Assembly: GCA_031761405.1 (NCBI GenBank) | Contig: JASEVX010000001.1 | Span: 28,904,612-28,968,611 of the forward strand | Direction: 5' to 3' | Length of the DNA: 64,000 nt | Source: Serripes groenlandicus | Lineage: Eukaryota > Mollusca > Bivalvia > Cardiida > Cardiidae | Shown: piece after piece, positions 11,701 through 26,700 of the stretch | Position numbering within the stretch: position 1 is the first letter of the stretch | Layout of the letters: every line of letters starts with the position of its first letter | Program-made: the position numbers and the translations under genes | Notes under the pieces: model-generated | What the model saw: the letters and a program-made list of their open reading frames with translations, nothing else | Told to the model about the DNA's origin: nothing | Databases searched by the model: none

Positions 11701-14700
11701 CTTTGCGCCTTTCCTGATGCCGCCTTGCTGCCCCATTTTTCAACGAAATCAATATGGCTTGTACAGTTTTTGTAGAGGGTCACTCAAAGAACATTCCCAC
11801 CAAATTATTTTGGAATCGGACAAGCAGATTATGGAGGAAAAGGATTTTAAAGTTTGGACATTTTGCCCCCTTTCTGATGCCGCAGCAACCAAAGTTCTCA
11901 ATGGAATTTAAATCTTTGAACAATTTTGAAAGAGAGCCACCAAAGGAACATTCCTGTGAAGTTTGGTTGAAATTGGTCTTGTGGTTTAGGAGAAGATGAT
12001 GTTTAAAGTTAAAAGTTGACGGACGAACGACGGACAGAGAGTGATCAGAATAGATCACTTATGCATCTGCAAGTAGGTAAGGATCAAGTCTTCCATACAA
12101 AAGAAAGGGTAACACACAGTTCAAATAATTAATACATACAGAATTGCACTCTGGGTAATCACAGGGAAACAAAGTAGGAATAGGAGACGGAATTCTAACA
12201 GGGCTAGGCACCATCCGCGTTATATTATCACATTCTAGGTCTTCTTTGTCATCCTAAAAATTAATAAAAACATATTTAAAATATACTTCAAAGATTTTTA
12301 GAAATATACGAGCATGTGAAAAACCATAATTTCCTAGTGATAAATATTTCCCATGGGATTTTATTAGTCTTCTGGATGATATGAAATGATGCAACATATA
12401 TTACGTCACCACATATATAACTATGCATATTTACTTCACGAAAGCACTAGCACAGCTCCTTTGACGCAGATATAATGTCAGTTCTGAGAAACAGGGTTTA
12501 TTTTGGTAATTTTGGGAATATGACCTATATCCATGGATTTGGGATTTTTTGCGTCTTTTTGGCAAGATTGGGAACTAATAAATAATATGCTTCTATGGTA
12601 CCTGGATATCAAACCTGGAGTGTATGTCTCTGAGAATCGACGCTTGCATGTTAGGTAAATAACAGTTTTGTTTATATTTTCTTCTTTGTTTCTTTTTTTC
12701 TTTCTCAATATTTTACTGAACTTCTAATTTGGAATTTTTGTTGAAAAATTGGGGAAAGAACCGTATTTTTTGACATTGGGAACATGACCGATTATCGGCT
12801 ATAAAAATGACCAAAGAAAGACCCAGAGAAACGACATGAATTTTGATAAATCATGTTTGTAATACATAATTTATTTGCCATTGAAATTCAATACTAAAAT
12901 TGTTATCACTTGTGATTTTACAAACAACAAAGCACTTATTTGTAATACAAGCGTGAACATCAAAAGTTTGATGGTAAACCATATGCAATTTTCAACCAGT
13001 TAACACTTTCCCAAATACAGACGCATTAGCAATTATGTTTGTATGCAGTAAACGTTTAAGTACCAGACAAATATGCAGGTTCCTATAATAAGATCTGGAT
13101 CTGTTTGAAAACTAATACAAGAGAAGTAAAATATCACATAAGATTGCACATTGATGAAAACATTTTTAACAACCATTCACCGGATATACCAATGTCTTTT
13201 TCATTTATATAAATGGCCCTGTATCCCCTTCCCACCTACAGACGTTTTCTGACGCCTCTGAATCAGAAAACTCCTGAAACTCTCCTTTTGCCACAGTGTT
13301 TTCAACTCTTTCCAGTAATTAGAAATTGAGAAAGGGTTAATACCAAGGGAAACTTTTTTTTTGGGGGGGGGGGTTTCTTTCCAATAATTAGCAAGTTCTA
13401 CTTCATCCACCATGTATTCCATATTATCTGATGAAAATATACAATCTCAGCAAAACCCTCTGAAGGTATTTTTTCATGAGAAAACCAATTTACCATAGAA
13501 CTAACATGTTGGTCCTCAGTCAAGGCTGATATACTGGAACTCGAAGACATGTCGTCTTCTTCATCCCGCACCTCCTCATAATCTTCCACAGCAGTTGCCT
13601 CCCTTTCTTCTTTTGAACCCATTTCAGGGCCATGATCTGACCCAACGCCCGGTTGCTGCCTTGTTGAACGCAGGTTGTACAACTGTTCTCGTCTACGTCG
13701 GACAATGCGTAGACGTTTGTGTTCATCTACAAGGACCTTTTTCCAGAGATAGTAGAATTGAACACAACTACGTACTGACTTGGTTTTCACCTGTGAAATT
13801 ACAAAGTTCAAATGTGTAGTAGTATTAGGATGGCAATAAATTTTACAATCATAAGTAATTGCAAAATCTTGCATTATTTAAAGGGATAACAGTAAAACAT
13901 TGGTATTTCTTCCTTTTCTCCTTCATTGTGTAGCGTTCAAGTTACAATTGTTAAAACATTAAACTGAACAAATTATCTAAGACATGTCTGCGATGCATGA
14001 TATGTTAAAATATGAGATAAGAAAAGCACATAACCCTTTCCCACATACAATTAATTTGCAGTAGAGGACATTTTTTCAATTATCAATGGAAAATCTCTAA
14101 TTTTCAAATAGAGGTGAAGCATTGTGGATAAAAAAAGAAATTACTCATAACAACCAATTTCTCCCTCTGCCACAATGTTTTCAAAATGCGTCTGTATATG
14201 GGAAAGGGTTAATATCTGATTTCCAACTGACCACCGTCTGATTTTAGAAACAAAAAGGTTGTTAACCTTGTTTCCAGCTGCACATATTTAAATCTACTTT
14301 CATGCAAAAGTTGTGACTGAATCTGAAAATACTTAACCCTTTTCGACTTGTACACGCTTTCTGACGCATCAGCAAAAGACAACTTTTGAAAACATTATGA
14401 CAAAAGGAGAAATTGCTCAGAACGAGCAATTTCACATTTCAACTTTTTTCTGTAATTATACATTCATTTATAGAGATTTTCCATGTTTTTGCATGATTGT
14501 TTTCAAAGTCATCTGCTGCATATTTGCTGTTTGTAGAAAAGGGTTGAAATATGTCTATTAGCTGTTCCTACCTCTTTGGAAACATTGTAAAAATCTTTAT
14601 CGTGAGTCATCAATGCTTTAGTATATCTTTCTATTTCCTCCGAGCTCCACAGTTCTGACTCTACAAAATAAACGCATAAAACATGGCTAGAATTTTCATC

Positions 14701-17700
14701 AAAATGTGATTTAATGTAACCAACAATTCGTTTGACAGTGTGAAAGAAGCCCTCAAAATGAATGGGGAAATAATTCTACAACATAGGCGTAATAAAAGAA
14801 ATGTATCTTATACTGATGAAATATACAATTTGCGATAAAAGGGTCACAATCAAATTAAAGTTACTATTCCTTGAAAACTATTGAAGTGGTTCATTTCATA
14901 GAACTGATATGCTACAATGCCTAACAAGCAACAAAAGACAAATGATCAGTTCTCTGCGAAAAACCAAGTTGAAAATGACCTGCCTGCACACTCATGCTAT
15001 AGGATCCAAATGGATACAGAAGTTTCTTGAAGCCTTCTTTGACTAATGTGAACAGTGCAGTCAGATCAGATTGTGCAGTTGCACTGGCTGATCTGGATCT
15101 ACACTGGTAACAAATGCCATATGGTTGGTTTAGTAGCAGGGTGCAACTCAATTAGTCACATAACATTATGATCATTTTTGTTTGTTTTGTGTAAAAAAAA
15201 AAAAAAATGTGTCTCAGCACAAATGCCAAAAAAACCACTGGAAACCGAGATTACTCCTCTCCATATCAACATGTTTCTTCCCATTGTGAATACAAAATTA
15301 AGTATTTATCATACAACAATTCTGCAGCAGACGCCTTAAAGACATATTTTGTCAAAAAATAGAAAATCTCTATATTTGAACGGATAACTTTGACTAAAAG
15401 TGGAAAACATTCACTGCACGAAAATTAGGATTTAATTTAGAAGTAAATTTCTTTAAATTTCCTTAAATTCTGAAATTTACTTGCACATGTGCACTTAAAT
15501 TTCGGAATTTAAGGAAATTTCCTCAAAAATTAAATCCCAATTTTCATGCAGTGATATTGTGGCAAAGGGAGAAATTGCTTGTTTTGAGCAATTTCTTCTC
15601 AATGAGCAATGTTTTCAAAAGCTGTCTGCTGCAGAGGCGTCAGAAAGCGTCTATAGTCTATATGAGGGAAAGGGTTAAGAATCAATTTTACTAAATGACT
15701 AGACTTCGAAATCTTTTTGCAACGATATTTCTAACTCTTATTAAATAAGTATGCCTATCTTTTTTTTATAAATTTTCCATATTTTTGCCTTCATGTTATA
15801 GAAATCCTCTGCTGCAGATTGGCTGCAATTCGGAAAGTGTAAGCAAGAGCACCGCAAGCAAACGCCAACGCTTGTCTACTCTTTTCTTAGTCGAAAAAGT
15901 GGCATTACTTAATAATTATTAAGGCCGAGTTATGTGACTTGGTATAGACATGCCTATTGTTTCTAGGAACATGTGTGACAAGTTTCATTTGATAATGTTG
16001 AACGGTTTTGGAGTTATGAGGTAAGGTTAAAGTTTTGTGAGGACGCAGACAACGATGCCAAGGGTATCACAATGTCGTGACTTTTTTTCATACAAAAACA
16101 GATAAGCTAAATAGTGACTATAAATTTGTTTCTACCCTACCTTGGTACCGATAGGACAACAATGAATGCTTGCATGGAACAACACAAGAACCTGACATTA
16201 ACATCAATAAAGCTTTCTGAAAATAGAATTGGTTATATCAGTTAGGCTAAATCTATTTAAGTGATTGATTGATAAAGGTTTAATGCAGTTTTCAATAAAA
16301 AAAAATTCAGTCATATCATGGCAGCCGGTTCACCTTCTCACACGTTTCCTGGCTTTCTCACACCAGTAATCCACACAACACGCTTTTCAAGCAACTGGCT
16401 GCTTTTCCTAATAGATTATAATATAAGCCCATTGGTGAAAGACGAATGACGCATGTCACAATAAATTTTGTCAAACGTTGAAAGAATGTTGGCTGAGCTG
16501 AGATTCAAAGTCAAAACCCCCGGATTGACAGCCTTCATCGCTACCGGGGCTTGGCTTAAATGTATTTGAGCAAAGCCATAGACAGAGCTTCAGCAAAAGT
16601 CTGGTCTAAATCTCCCTTAGATGACCCTTTCCCACATACAACAAATCTACAGCAGACAACTTTGAAAACATTTACAAGATATGGAAAATCTCTATATATT
16701 AAAGTATAATTACTGAAAAAAGTTAAAAACGTTATGGTAAAAGGAGAAATAGCTCAATTTGAGCAATTACTTCTTTTGTCATAAGTTTTGAACAATTTCT
16801 CCTTTTGTCATCATGTTTTCAAAATTCGTCTGCTGCAGATATTTCTATGGGTGGGAAAGGGTTACGTTTTGATGCTGTTAAGAGAATAATAATACTGCAT
16901 TTTTAAAATGGACTTGTCCAGCTTTGCATTAGGAAGAGGCCATAGACAGTTCTAGGAATATCAAGATGAATATAGATGAGCAGCCATATGTATAGACCCC
17001 AGTCAGATGGCTCGAGTGGGCCATCTGGCCTGGCTCTATATAGTGGCATAGGCTACACAAATGCAGTTCCCGCAGTCAAAAGATTAAATCTTTTGATGGT
17101 TTGTCATTGATTGCTGCAACACAAAAGCAAATATTGTCAACGTTTATTGACTTGAATGCCACTTATATCTTGACATAAATGCATCAGCCCTTGTTGCTAC
17201 AATGTCTCATTCATTGCAAGTGACTTTGCTATGATAGACACACATAAATGCATCAGCCCTTGTTGCTACAATGTCTCATTCATTTCAAGTGACTTTGCTA
17301 TGATAGACAGATCTCTAGATAAGAAGAGAATTTTACATCCCCAAATCTGTATGCATGTATCAACCTCAGTGAGACAATTCCTATGAGTACCCACAACATA
17401 GGGTTTTTAGTTCAGTCATAAGAGAGATATTGTGGGGGAAAGACCAGTTTACTCCCCCTTATCTGGTCCTCTGATAGAAACACATTTGCAGTTGGTTTTT
17501 TACCTGTATATCACCTTTGGCTAGATAGAGAAGATGTAATGCATGTTCCACATTACTACCATTGCCCTTGACAGCAGCACTGCGAGCCAGATCTTGGAAG
17601 CATTGCACTGAAAATAAATATATATTATATGTTACATGAGATGGCTATGTTTGTTTGTTATTAGTTTTACATTGCTTTCAACAGCTGTATCATATCATGA

Positions 17701-20700
17701 CGGACAGGAAAATTCTGGTCCCGCACCTTACAAAGAGATAAAAATATATAAGGTATGAAACCACTACCATCCCGCCTGCTGGAGCTGAAGAGTTGCATTG
17801 ACTAATCGTTCAGACCAATTTAGCCTGTGCTTACAAGCCTTACAGTTCAAGCAAGGGTCAGCCTGTGACTGCCATTTCTATTGAGCATCACAGAACCCTG
17901 GCTATGAGAAACAAAGAGTATCAAGAACAACAAGTAAGAGGTACATATATGTATCAAAAATTTACTTAGAACAATATTGATTCAGTCAAAATGGAACTCT
18001 ATATTAATAAAAGATTGACTGTTTGGCATTTTAAGCCTCTTCAACATTTAGTTTTATCACAACGTTTCCTGGGTAAGTTACCAATACTATTTATCCTGAC
18101 ACCAGCCAGCCAGTCAGTAGTAGTGCTACCAGAATTTTCAGCATGGATAAAAAATATATGAAGGAATTTTGGAGAGGGAATTGAGAGGATGCTTGCTGTG
18201 AAGTTTTAATCCTAATTGACCCATTAGATGTATGCATGACAGAAGATGCACATCAGACAAGGGGTGAGTTGGTGAGGTGAAATTGTACATTTTCTCCCAA
18301 GAGACAACAAAAGGGATAGGGATAAACAAGACCATCTCAAAATATCTGCCAAAATAAAAATTGTAATAGAATGCTTGGTCCACCTTGGTATACCAGTTAC
18401 TAAACTAGTGTGTTCACAACATTTTTTCTAAAATGGGACTCCATGTAACCAAGTTTTGAACCTGACTGGGATTTGATGCAGACATATCTTCTGATGCACC
18501 ATTTTGATGATTTGATGAGAAATGAAGCATCCATCTAGAGTGTTCATAAGGTTTTCATAAATATACCTAGTGACCTAGTTTCTTTTACCCCCTATGACCC
18601 AGTTCAGAGTTTGACAGAGATTTGATGGAGATGAACTTTCATGAATATTGGATATTCAATGTGGCCTGTAGAGTGTTCACAAGGTAATTGTGACATAAAC
18701 CATGATAAACACAGTACATAATGCAATATAACCCTTTCCCCCATACACAAAATCTGCAGTGGATGATTTTGAAAGTATCTAGGCAAACACACGGAAAAGC
18801 ACTTTAAATGAAGGTGTAATTACTGAAGAGTTGAAAACATTGAGGTAAAAAGGAACAAGAGGCCCAAGAGGGCCAGTATCGCTCCACGGCCATAAGGCAA
18901 AAATAAAATCTCCAAACAGCCCTGCCCCCTGGTGGCTATTTTTTTTACCAACCACCATGGCTTAAAGGAATGTTTCTGCAAAATTATTTGAAAATCGGCC
19001 TGACACTTTCGGAGGAGAGGATATTTTAAGTTTTTACTATAGCCATATAAGGCAAAATAGCCCCACCCCCTGGCAGCCATATTTTTCAACCAATCAACAT
19101 GGCTTGAAGGAATCTGATAGAGGGTAAGCCTAGAAACATTTCTACAAAATTATTTGAATATCAGCCAAACACTTTCGGAGGAGAAGATTTTTTAAGTTTT
19201 CACTATGGTCATATAAGGCAAAATAGCCCCGCCCTCTGGCTGCCATGTTTTTCGATCAATCAACATGGCTTGAAGGAATCTGATAGAGGGTCACCCAATG
19301 AACATTTCTACAAAATTATTTGAAAATCGGCTGAACACTTTCGGAGAAGAAGATTTTTTAAGTTTTCACTATAGCTATATAAGGCAAATAGCCCCGCCCC
19401 CTGGCGGCCATGTTTTTCAACCAATCAACATTTCTTGAAGGAATCTAATAAAGGGTCACCCAAGGAACATTTCTACAAAATTATTTGAAAATCGGACTGA
19501 CACTTTTGGAGGAGAAGATTTTTTAAGTTTTCTCTTTAGCCATATAGGCAAAATAGCCCAGCCCTGTGACGGCCATGTTTTTTTACCAATCAACATGGCT
19601 TGAAGGAATCTGATAGAGGGTCACCCATGGAACATTTCTACAAATTTTTTAGAAAATCTGCTGAACACTTTTGGAGAAGAAGATTTTTTTAAGTTTTCAC
19701 TATTGCAATATAAGGCAAAATAGCCCCGCCCCCCTGGCGGCCATGTTTTTCAACCAATCAACATTTCTTGAAGGAATCTAATAAAGAGTCACCCAAGGAA
19801 CATTTCTACAAAATTATTTGAAAATCGGCCTGACACTTTTGGAGCAGAAGATTTTTTAAGTTCTCACTATTTTTTTCTTTCGGTTGCCATGGAAACCAGA
19901 ATTTCGAATGGATAAAAAAAATTTGAAGGAATTTAGTAGAGAACATTGAGAGGATGCTTCCCATGAAGTTTCAACCAAATTGGCCGAGTGGTTAGGGAGA
20001 AGAAGTCGTTTAAAGGAAAAAGTTTACGCACGCACGCACGCACGCACGCACGCACGTACGGACGCACGACGGACAATTCACCATGACATAAGCTTGACTG
20101 GCTTTCAGCCAGTGGAGCTAAAAATTGCTCGTTAAGAGCAATTTTTTCTTTTGTCTCAATGTTTTTAAAAGTCGTCTGCTGCCGAGGCATCAGAAAGCGT
20201 CTACATGTGGGAAAAGGATAATTTCAAGGTGACATCACTCTGGTGTTTTTGAGACGATCCTAGTGAAACTTGCAGTCTGACATTTCACTATGGAGATTAA
20301 CATTACCATGAACTAAATACTACCTACCATTTTCTTCACTTGTGTCCTTAAGTACTGACGGTTCCCATATCAAATCTGCTTTACTAGTGTCGTGTAATGC
20401 TACAGATTTGTTTGCTGAAAGAGAAAGGAAACATGTGCAAATACCGGTACATAAACCTTGATTTGGGACATTGCCACAACAAAATTTCTTCCAGATCATT
20501 CGGCTAATTGGTAAGTTTGCAATCCAGTCATTCAACCATTGTTTAACCCATTCCAACATACAAACAGAGCTGGAGCAAATGACTTAGAAAACAACAAGAC
20601 AAAAATGTGTTAAATCTAAATTATAATTTTTGAAAACAGATGAAAACATTGCTGCAGGAGAAAAAATAGCTCATTGAAAATCTGCAAAATACATATGTTA

Positions 20701-23700
20701 CCCCTATTCTATGTCACATTATAGAAAACAAGCAAATTCATGAAATTTATATCCCCCCACGCTTGCAGGAAAGTTTGAAAAAACAAGAGGCCCAAGAGGG
20801 CCAGTATCGCTCCACGGCCATAAGGCAAAAATAAAATCTCCAAACAGCCCTGCCCCGTGGTGGCTATTTTTTTTACCAACCACCATGGCTTAAAGGAATC
20901 TTGTAGAGTGTCACCAAAGGAATGTTTCTGCAAAATTATTTGAAAATATGCCTGACACTTTCGGAGGAGAAGATTTTTTAAGTTTTCACTATGGTCATAT
21001 AAGTCAAAATAGCCCCGCCCTCTGGCGGCCATGTTTTTCGACCAATCAACATGGCTTGAAGGAATCTGATAGAGGGTCACCCAATGAACATTTCTACAAA
21101 ATTATTTGAAAATCGGCTGAACACTTTCGGAGAAGAAGATGTTTTAAGTTTTCACTATAGCTATATAACGCAAAAAAGCCCCGCCCCCTGGCGGCCATGT
21201 TTTTCGCCCAATCAACATTTCTTGAAGGAACCTAATTAAGGTTCACACAAGGAACATTTCTACAAAATTATTTGAAAATCGGCCTGACACTTTTGGAGGA
21301 GAAGATTTTTTAAGTTTGCTCTTTAGCCATATAGGCAAAATAGCCCCGCCCTGTGACGGCCATGTTTTTTTACCAATCAACATGGCTTGAAGGAATCTGA
21401 TAGAGGGTCACCCACGGAACATTTCTACATAATTATTTGAAAATCTGCTGAACACTTTTTGAGAAGAAGATTATTTAAGTTTTCACTATAGCTATATAAG
21501 GCAAAAAAGCCCCGCCCCCTGGCGGCCATGTTTTTCGCCCAATCAAAATTTCTTGAAGGAATCTAATAAAGGGTCACCCAAGGAACATTTCTACAAAATT
21601 ATTTGAAAATCGGCCTGACACTTTCGGAGAAGAAGATTTTTTAAGTTCTCACTATTTTTTTCTTTCGGTTGCCATGGAAACCAGAATTTTGAATGGATCA
21701 AAAAAATTTGAAGGAATTTAGTAGAGGACATTGAGAGGATGCTTCCCATGAAGTTTCAACCAAATTGGCCAAGTGGTTAGGGAGAAGAAGTCGTTTAAAG
21801 GAAAAAGTTAACGCACGCACGCACGCACGCACGACGGACAATTCGCCATGACATAAGCTCGACTGGCTTTCAGCCAGTGGAGCTAAAAATGGTTCACATT
21901 TGGGGCAGTTATTGTACGAAAACGAAGTGTGACACCAAGACAGACAGACAGACGGACAAACCCAAATTAATAACCCCCCTTTTTTCTTCGAAAAAGCGGG
22001 GGATAATAAGAAAGAAAGGTCAAAAAGTCATGGTGAAGGTCATCCAAAGACAATGATGATATTTGATTGTAAAATTGTACACATGGTGCAAATTTTGTTG
22101 CTGTAGCTTTATAAACAAGTTTCATGAAATTCTACAAGCTAGTTACTGAGAAATGGCTGCGGACGTGGATTTTTCAATATATCAAGGGCAATAACTCTAA
22201 GGAAAATTTACAAATCCAAAAATACAATGGACGGGCATCATCCCAGTATGCTGGTTCATACTTATTTTAAGTTTCATGAAATTCTACCAGCTAGTTACTG
22301 AGAAATGGCTGCGGACGTGGATTTTTCAATATATCAAGGGCAATAACTCTAAGGAAAATTGACCAATCCAAAAATACAATGGATGGGCATGATCCCAGTA
22401 TGCTGGTTCATATTTATTTCAATTTTCATGAAATTCTACCCGCTAGTTACTGAGAAATGGCTGCGGACGGACATGACGGACGCACGCACACACAGACAAC
22501 GCCATTTCAATATCCCCCCTCCTTTTTTCTTCGAAAAAGCGGGGGATAATAACTTGAACAAGAGGGCCATGATGGCCCTGGATCGCTCACCTGATTTTTT
22601 TTTTTTTCACTTTAGCTATATAAGCCCCGCCCCCTGGCGGCCATAGTTTCGAACCAATCAACTTTGATTAAAGGAATCTGATACATTTCTACAAAATTAT
22701 TTGAAAATCGGCCTGACACTTTCGGAGAAGAAGATTTTTTAAGTTTTCAATATAGCCATATAAGGCAAAATTGCCCCGCTCCCCTGGCGGCCATGTTTTT
22801 CAAACAATCAACACGGCTTGAGGGAATCTGATAGAGGGTCATCCAAGGAACATTTCTACAACATATTTTGAAAATCTGCCAACCAGTTTGGGAGGAGAAG
22901 ATTTTTTAAGTTTTCACTATAGGCATATAAGGCAAAATAGCCCTGTCCACTGGTGACCATGATTTTTCGACCAATCAACATGGCTTGAAGGAATCTGATA
23001 GTGGGTCACTTAAGGAACATTTCTACAAAATTATTTGAAAAACGGCCTCACACTTTCGTCGGAGAAGATTTTTTAAGTTTTCACTATAGCCATATAAGGC
23101 AAAATAGCCCCGCCCCCCTGGGGGCCATGTTTTTCGACCAATCAACATGGCTTGAAGGAATCTGATAGAGGGTCACCCAAGGAACATTTCTACAAAATTA
23201 TTTGAAAATCGGCTTAACACTTTCGGAGGAGAAGATTTTTTAAGTTTTCACTATAGCCATATAAGGCAAAATAGCCCCACCCCCCTGGCGGCCATGTTTT
23301 TCGACCAATCAACATGACTCAAAGGAATCTGATAGAAGGTCATCCAAGAAACATTTCTACAGAATTATTTGAAAATCGGCCTGACACTTTCGGAGAAGAA
23401 GATCTTTTAAGTTTTCACTATAGCCATATACGGCAAAATAGCCCCGCCACCCCTGGTGGCCATGTTTTTCGACCAATCAACATGGCTTGAAGGAATCTGA
23501 TAAGAGGGTCATCCAAGGAACATTTCAACAAATTTATTTGAAAATCTGCCAACCAGTTTGGCAGAAGAAGAATTTTGAAGTTTTTTCGGTTTCGTTGCCA
23601 TGGAAACCAGAATTTTGCATGGATCCCAAAAATTTGAAGGAATTCTGGTGAGGTCATTGAGAGGATGCTTTCTATGAAGTTTCATCCAAATTGACCCACT

Positions 23701-26700
23701 GGTTACTGAGGAGAAGAAGTTGACGCACGACGGACGCCGGACAAAAGGCGATCACAATAACTCACCTTGAGCAAAGCTCAGGTGAGCTAAAAAGTGAGCA
23801 CATATCACACTTTTTTAAAGGACGGGAGGGAGCCTAAGAATTTTACAAGACCGATGGAGATTTCGCTATATCCGGAGCCCCTGCTATTAAGTGAAATACT
23901 TACGGTTAAATGGAGGAAGCAGGGCCTGATATTGCAAGCCTATATTCACATGTCTGAAATAAATAAACACTTGATTATTACATTATAGGTCAGTGACTGT
24001 TAAAAATGATGAAATTGTGGTGGAAATTCAAGAATTTATACTTGAAGACAAAAGATAGACTGTTGCATATGTCAACATTTCATACATTACAGCTCAGGAT
24101 ATTATTTCCAATAAACATGGAATGTTTCAGCAAGATGGGTTGCACGTTTGCTGCTACCTAATCAAGTGGGACAGAGGATAAAAATATGTCAAAGTGTACA
24201 CTCACAAGGGTGGTCACAAAGTTTAATAAGATGGGTGGCAAGTTTGCTGCTGCCTAATCAAACGGGGCATAATGATTTAAATGTGCCGCCAGTACAACAA
24301 AGCGTCAGTTTTTTTTGATAATTTTGGGAATATGACCTATAGTCAGGCTATACCCATGGAATTGGGAATTTGGCAAAATTGGGAATTTTTTCATAAAAAA
24401 TATGCTTCTATGGTACCTGGATATTAAACCTGGATTGAAAGTCTCTGTGAAAAGACGCTTGCGTGTAAGAGAAATAACAGTTTTGTTTATATTTTCTTCT
24501 TTTTTTTCTCTCAATTATTCTTTTTACTTCTGATTGGGATTTTTTATTGAAAAATTGGGGAAAAAACAAAAAAGGAGTTATTGCAAGCTATTATAAGAAA
24601 GGAACCAAATTAACAGTCACATTTTTTGGACACAGTTGTGGATTTGAACATAGAACTGTAATCACACTAACCATGCAGTCCAAATTCAGCAATTTTCTAC
24701 TTACGGCTCGTTTGAAGCTCAAACATAGACTATGAGGAGGGACTATGGGGTCAGGGATACGAGTCATGACAGGAGCTGTGGTCTTGGGTTAACAGACATT
24801 TGAGGGAGATGTCGTCGACAGCCTGCAGCATGTGATTCAGTCACGGGTTAAGAGGTGGAACAAGCGCAAATCTTATTAACCCTTTCCCTCATGAAGATGC
24901 TTTCTGATGCCTCTGCAAACAACCTTTGAAAATACTGTGGCAAAAGCACACATTACTCATAATGAGCAATTTATAACTTTGTCACAATGTTTTCAATTTC
25001 ATTAAATAATTGTACTTTCATTTACAGCAAGTTTCCATATTTTTGACTAAATCATAAATGTTTTCACTCTTCTGCTGTAGATTTTTTGTATGTTGGAAAG
25101 GATTAAATTAGTATTACCTAATACGTTCACAAAATATATACAATGTTTTATGTTTGAACCCCTGTGTTATTACAAGCTAGCGTAGAGAGTTAACCCCTTT
25201 CCCACATAAAGCAAATTTGAAGCAGACGACTTCGAAAACATCTGCATAAAAACCGGGAAATCTCTACAAAAACAAGATCAGTTATTGAAATAATAGTGGC
25301 AATTTTTTTTCAAGATGTTGTCTGCTGCAGAGGCTTTAAAATGCATCTGTATGTGGGATAACTTAGAAACTTACGGCTGTATATCCGACTCTGGAGGTGG
25401 GAATTCCTCCTCTGCTGGTATTGTAGATGAAGATAGAAGTGGGGACTCCTCTTTGGGTACTGGTATGCTAACTGTTAGAATAATATGATATACTATTACT
25501 AATGTCAACTAAGGTTTGTAAGAAAATCATTTTCTCTTAATTATATAGCATTAATGACCACTTTGGAATATTAACAAGACAATTAATAAGAAATAAATTG
25601 TTAAGTTTAAAACTTATTTACTTTACATTAATTGAGAAACAAGCTTTTAAGCTTATGTTAATCATGGTCTATGTTTGCTTAGTAATGGTGTCTTCTTGTG
25701 GAAAAAAATCAAAAATACAGAACATTCCCAACATGGGATTGTGGGATGCTCTACCACTGCATTGATGTCTTCCATTCATTTAATAACTATGTCATTATTA
25801 CACATGTGAATAAAAAAAAATACATGCCTGTGCATCAATGCGCTGGCGGATCTGGATAAACGCTGATGGCAAATGCCCATTGTTTTGGCAGTGATACTCA
25901 AATACAAACTTACGGTAAAAAAAATCCGAAATGAAAAACAAAAGATTGTGTTTAAGCCCTGTTTGCATTATTTTACAATATTTGAAATCAAATGTAATTC
26001 ACTATAATCCCTCGTATTCCTTATCAGCTTACTTAATATCAGAGCCCAAAAACGGTCAAAATGCATCAGTCTCATAGAAAAGCTGTAGGTGACAAAGCAT
26101 TGATACTCACCAGTTCTCAGAAGTGATGGTCTAGGAGTAGATGGTGTAGCATTCACCTGTCCCGGCAACTGTGGAGTCATATTAACTGAGTAATATAACC
26201 CAGCTCCTCTACGTGATGGACTCAACATAGGGGGCGGAGTATATGGAACAGGGGCGGAGCAAAATCCATCTTGGCCATCCGCCCATATTCTAGGAGATCG
26301 TAAACGACTTTGAAAACCACAATGATTTGCATGGGAAGGTATTATCAAAGGAGCAGGTCTTTGTTTTCGTTTTATCTTTAAAGAGCCAGGTGCCACTGAT
26401 GATGGATTACGAAACATTCCCGCGCCATCAGAACGAGAAAGAATTTCCTTATTATTCCATTTTGCTAGATGTTCATCTGTTTTACTTCTAGGACGATGGG
26501 AAATGTCAGCATCTATTCGATCTCTCGGTCTCATAAATGATTGATCCTCATTTCTCCACTGACGTAGATTGTAATCATCTCCCGATTTACTTCTAAAACG
26601 AGGTTTGGTATCACACCCAAATGACGGTGATTTGAACGACATTCCCGTCACTAAATCCCTACTCTCGTCCAAGTTATTAATCCCAGGATTGTGAATCACA

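Noticed and set aside
11684..12058. Overlapping frames on both strands with FAPFLMPQQPKFSMEFKSLN
   Set aside because: The same words appear in every GATCACCTGA-family composite repeat (37.5, 38.5, 52.5, 53.5 and 54 kb). They are repeat cores, not genes.
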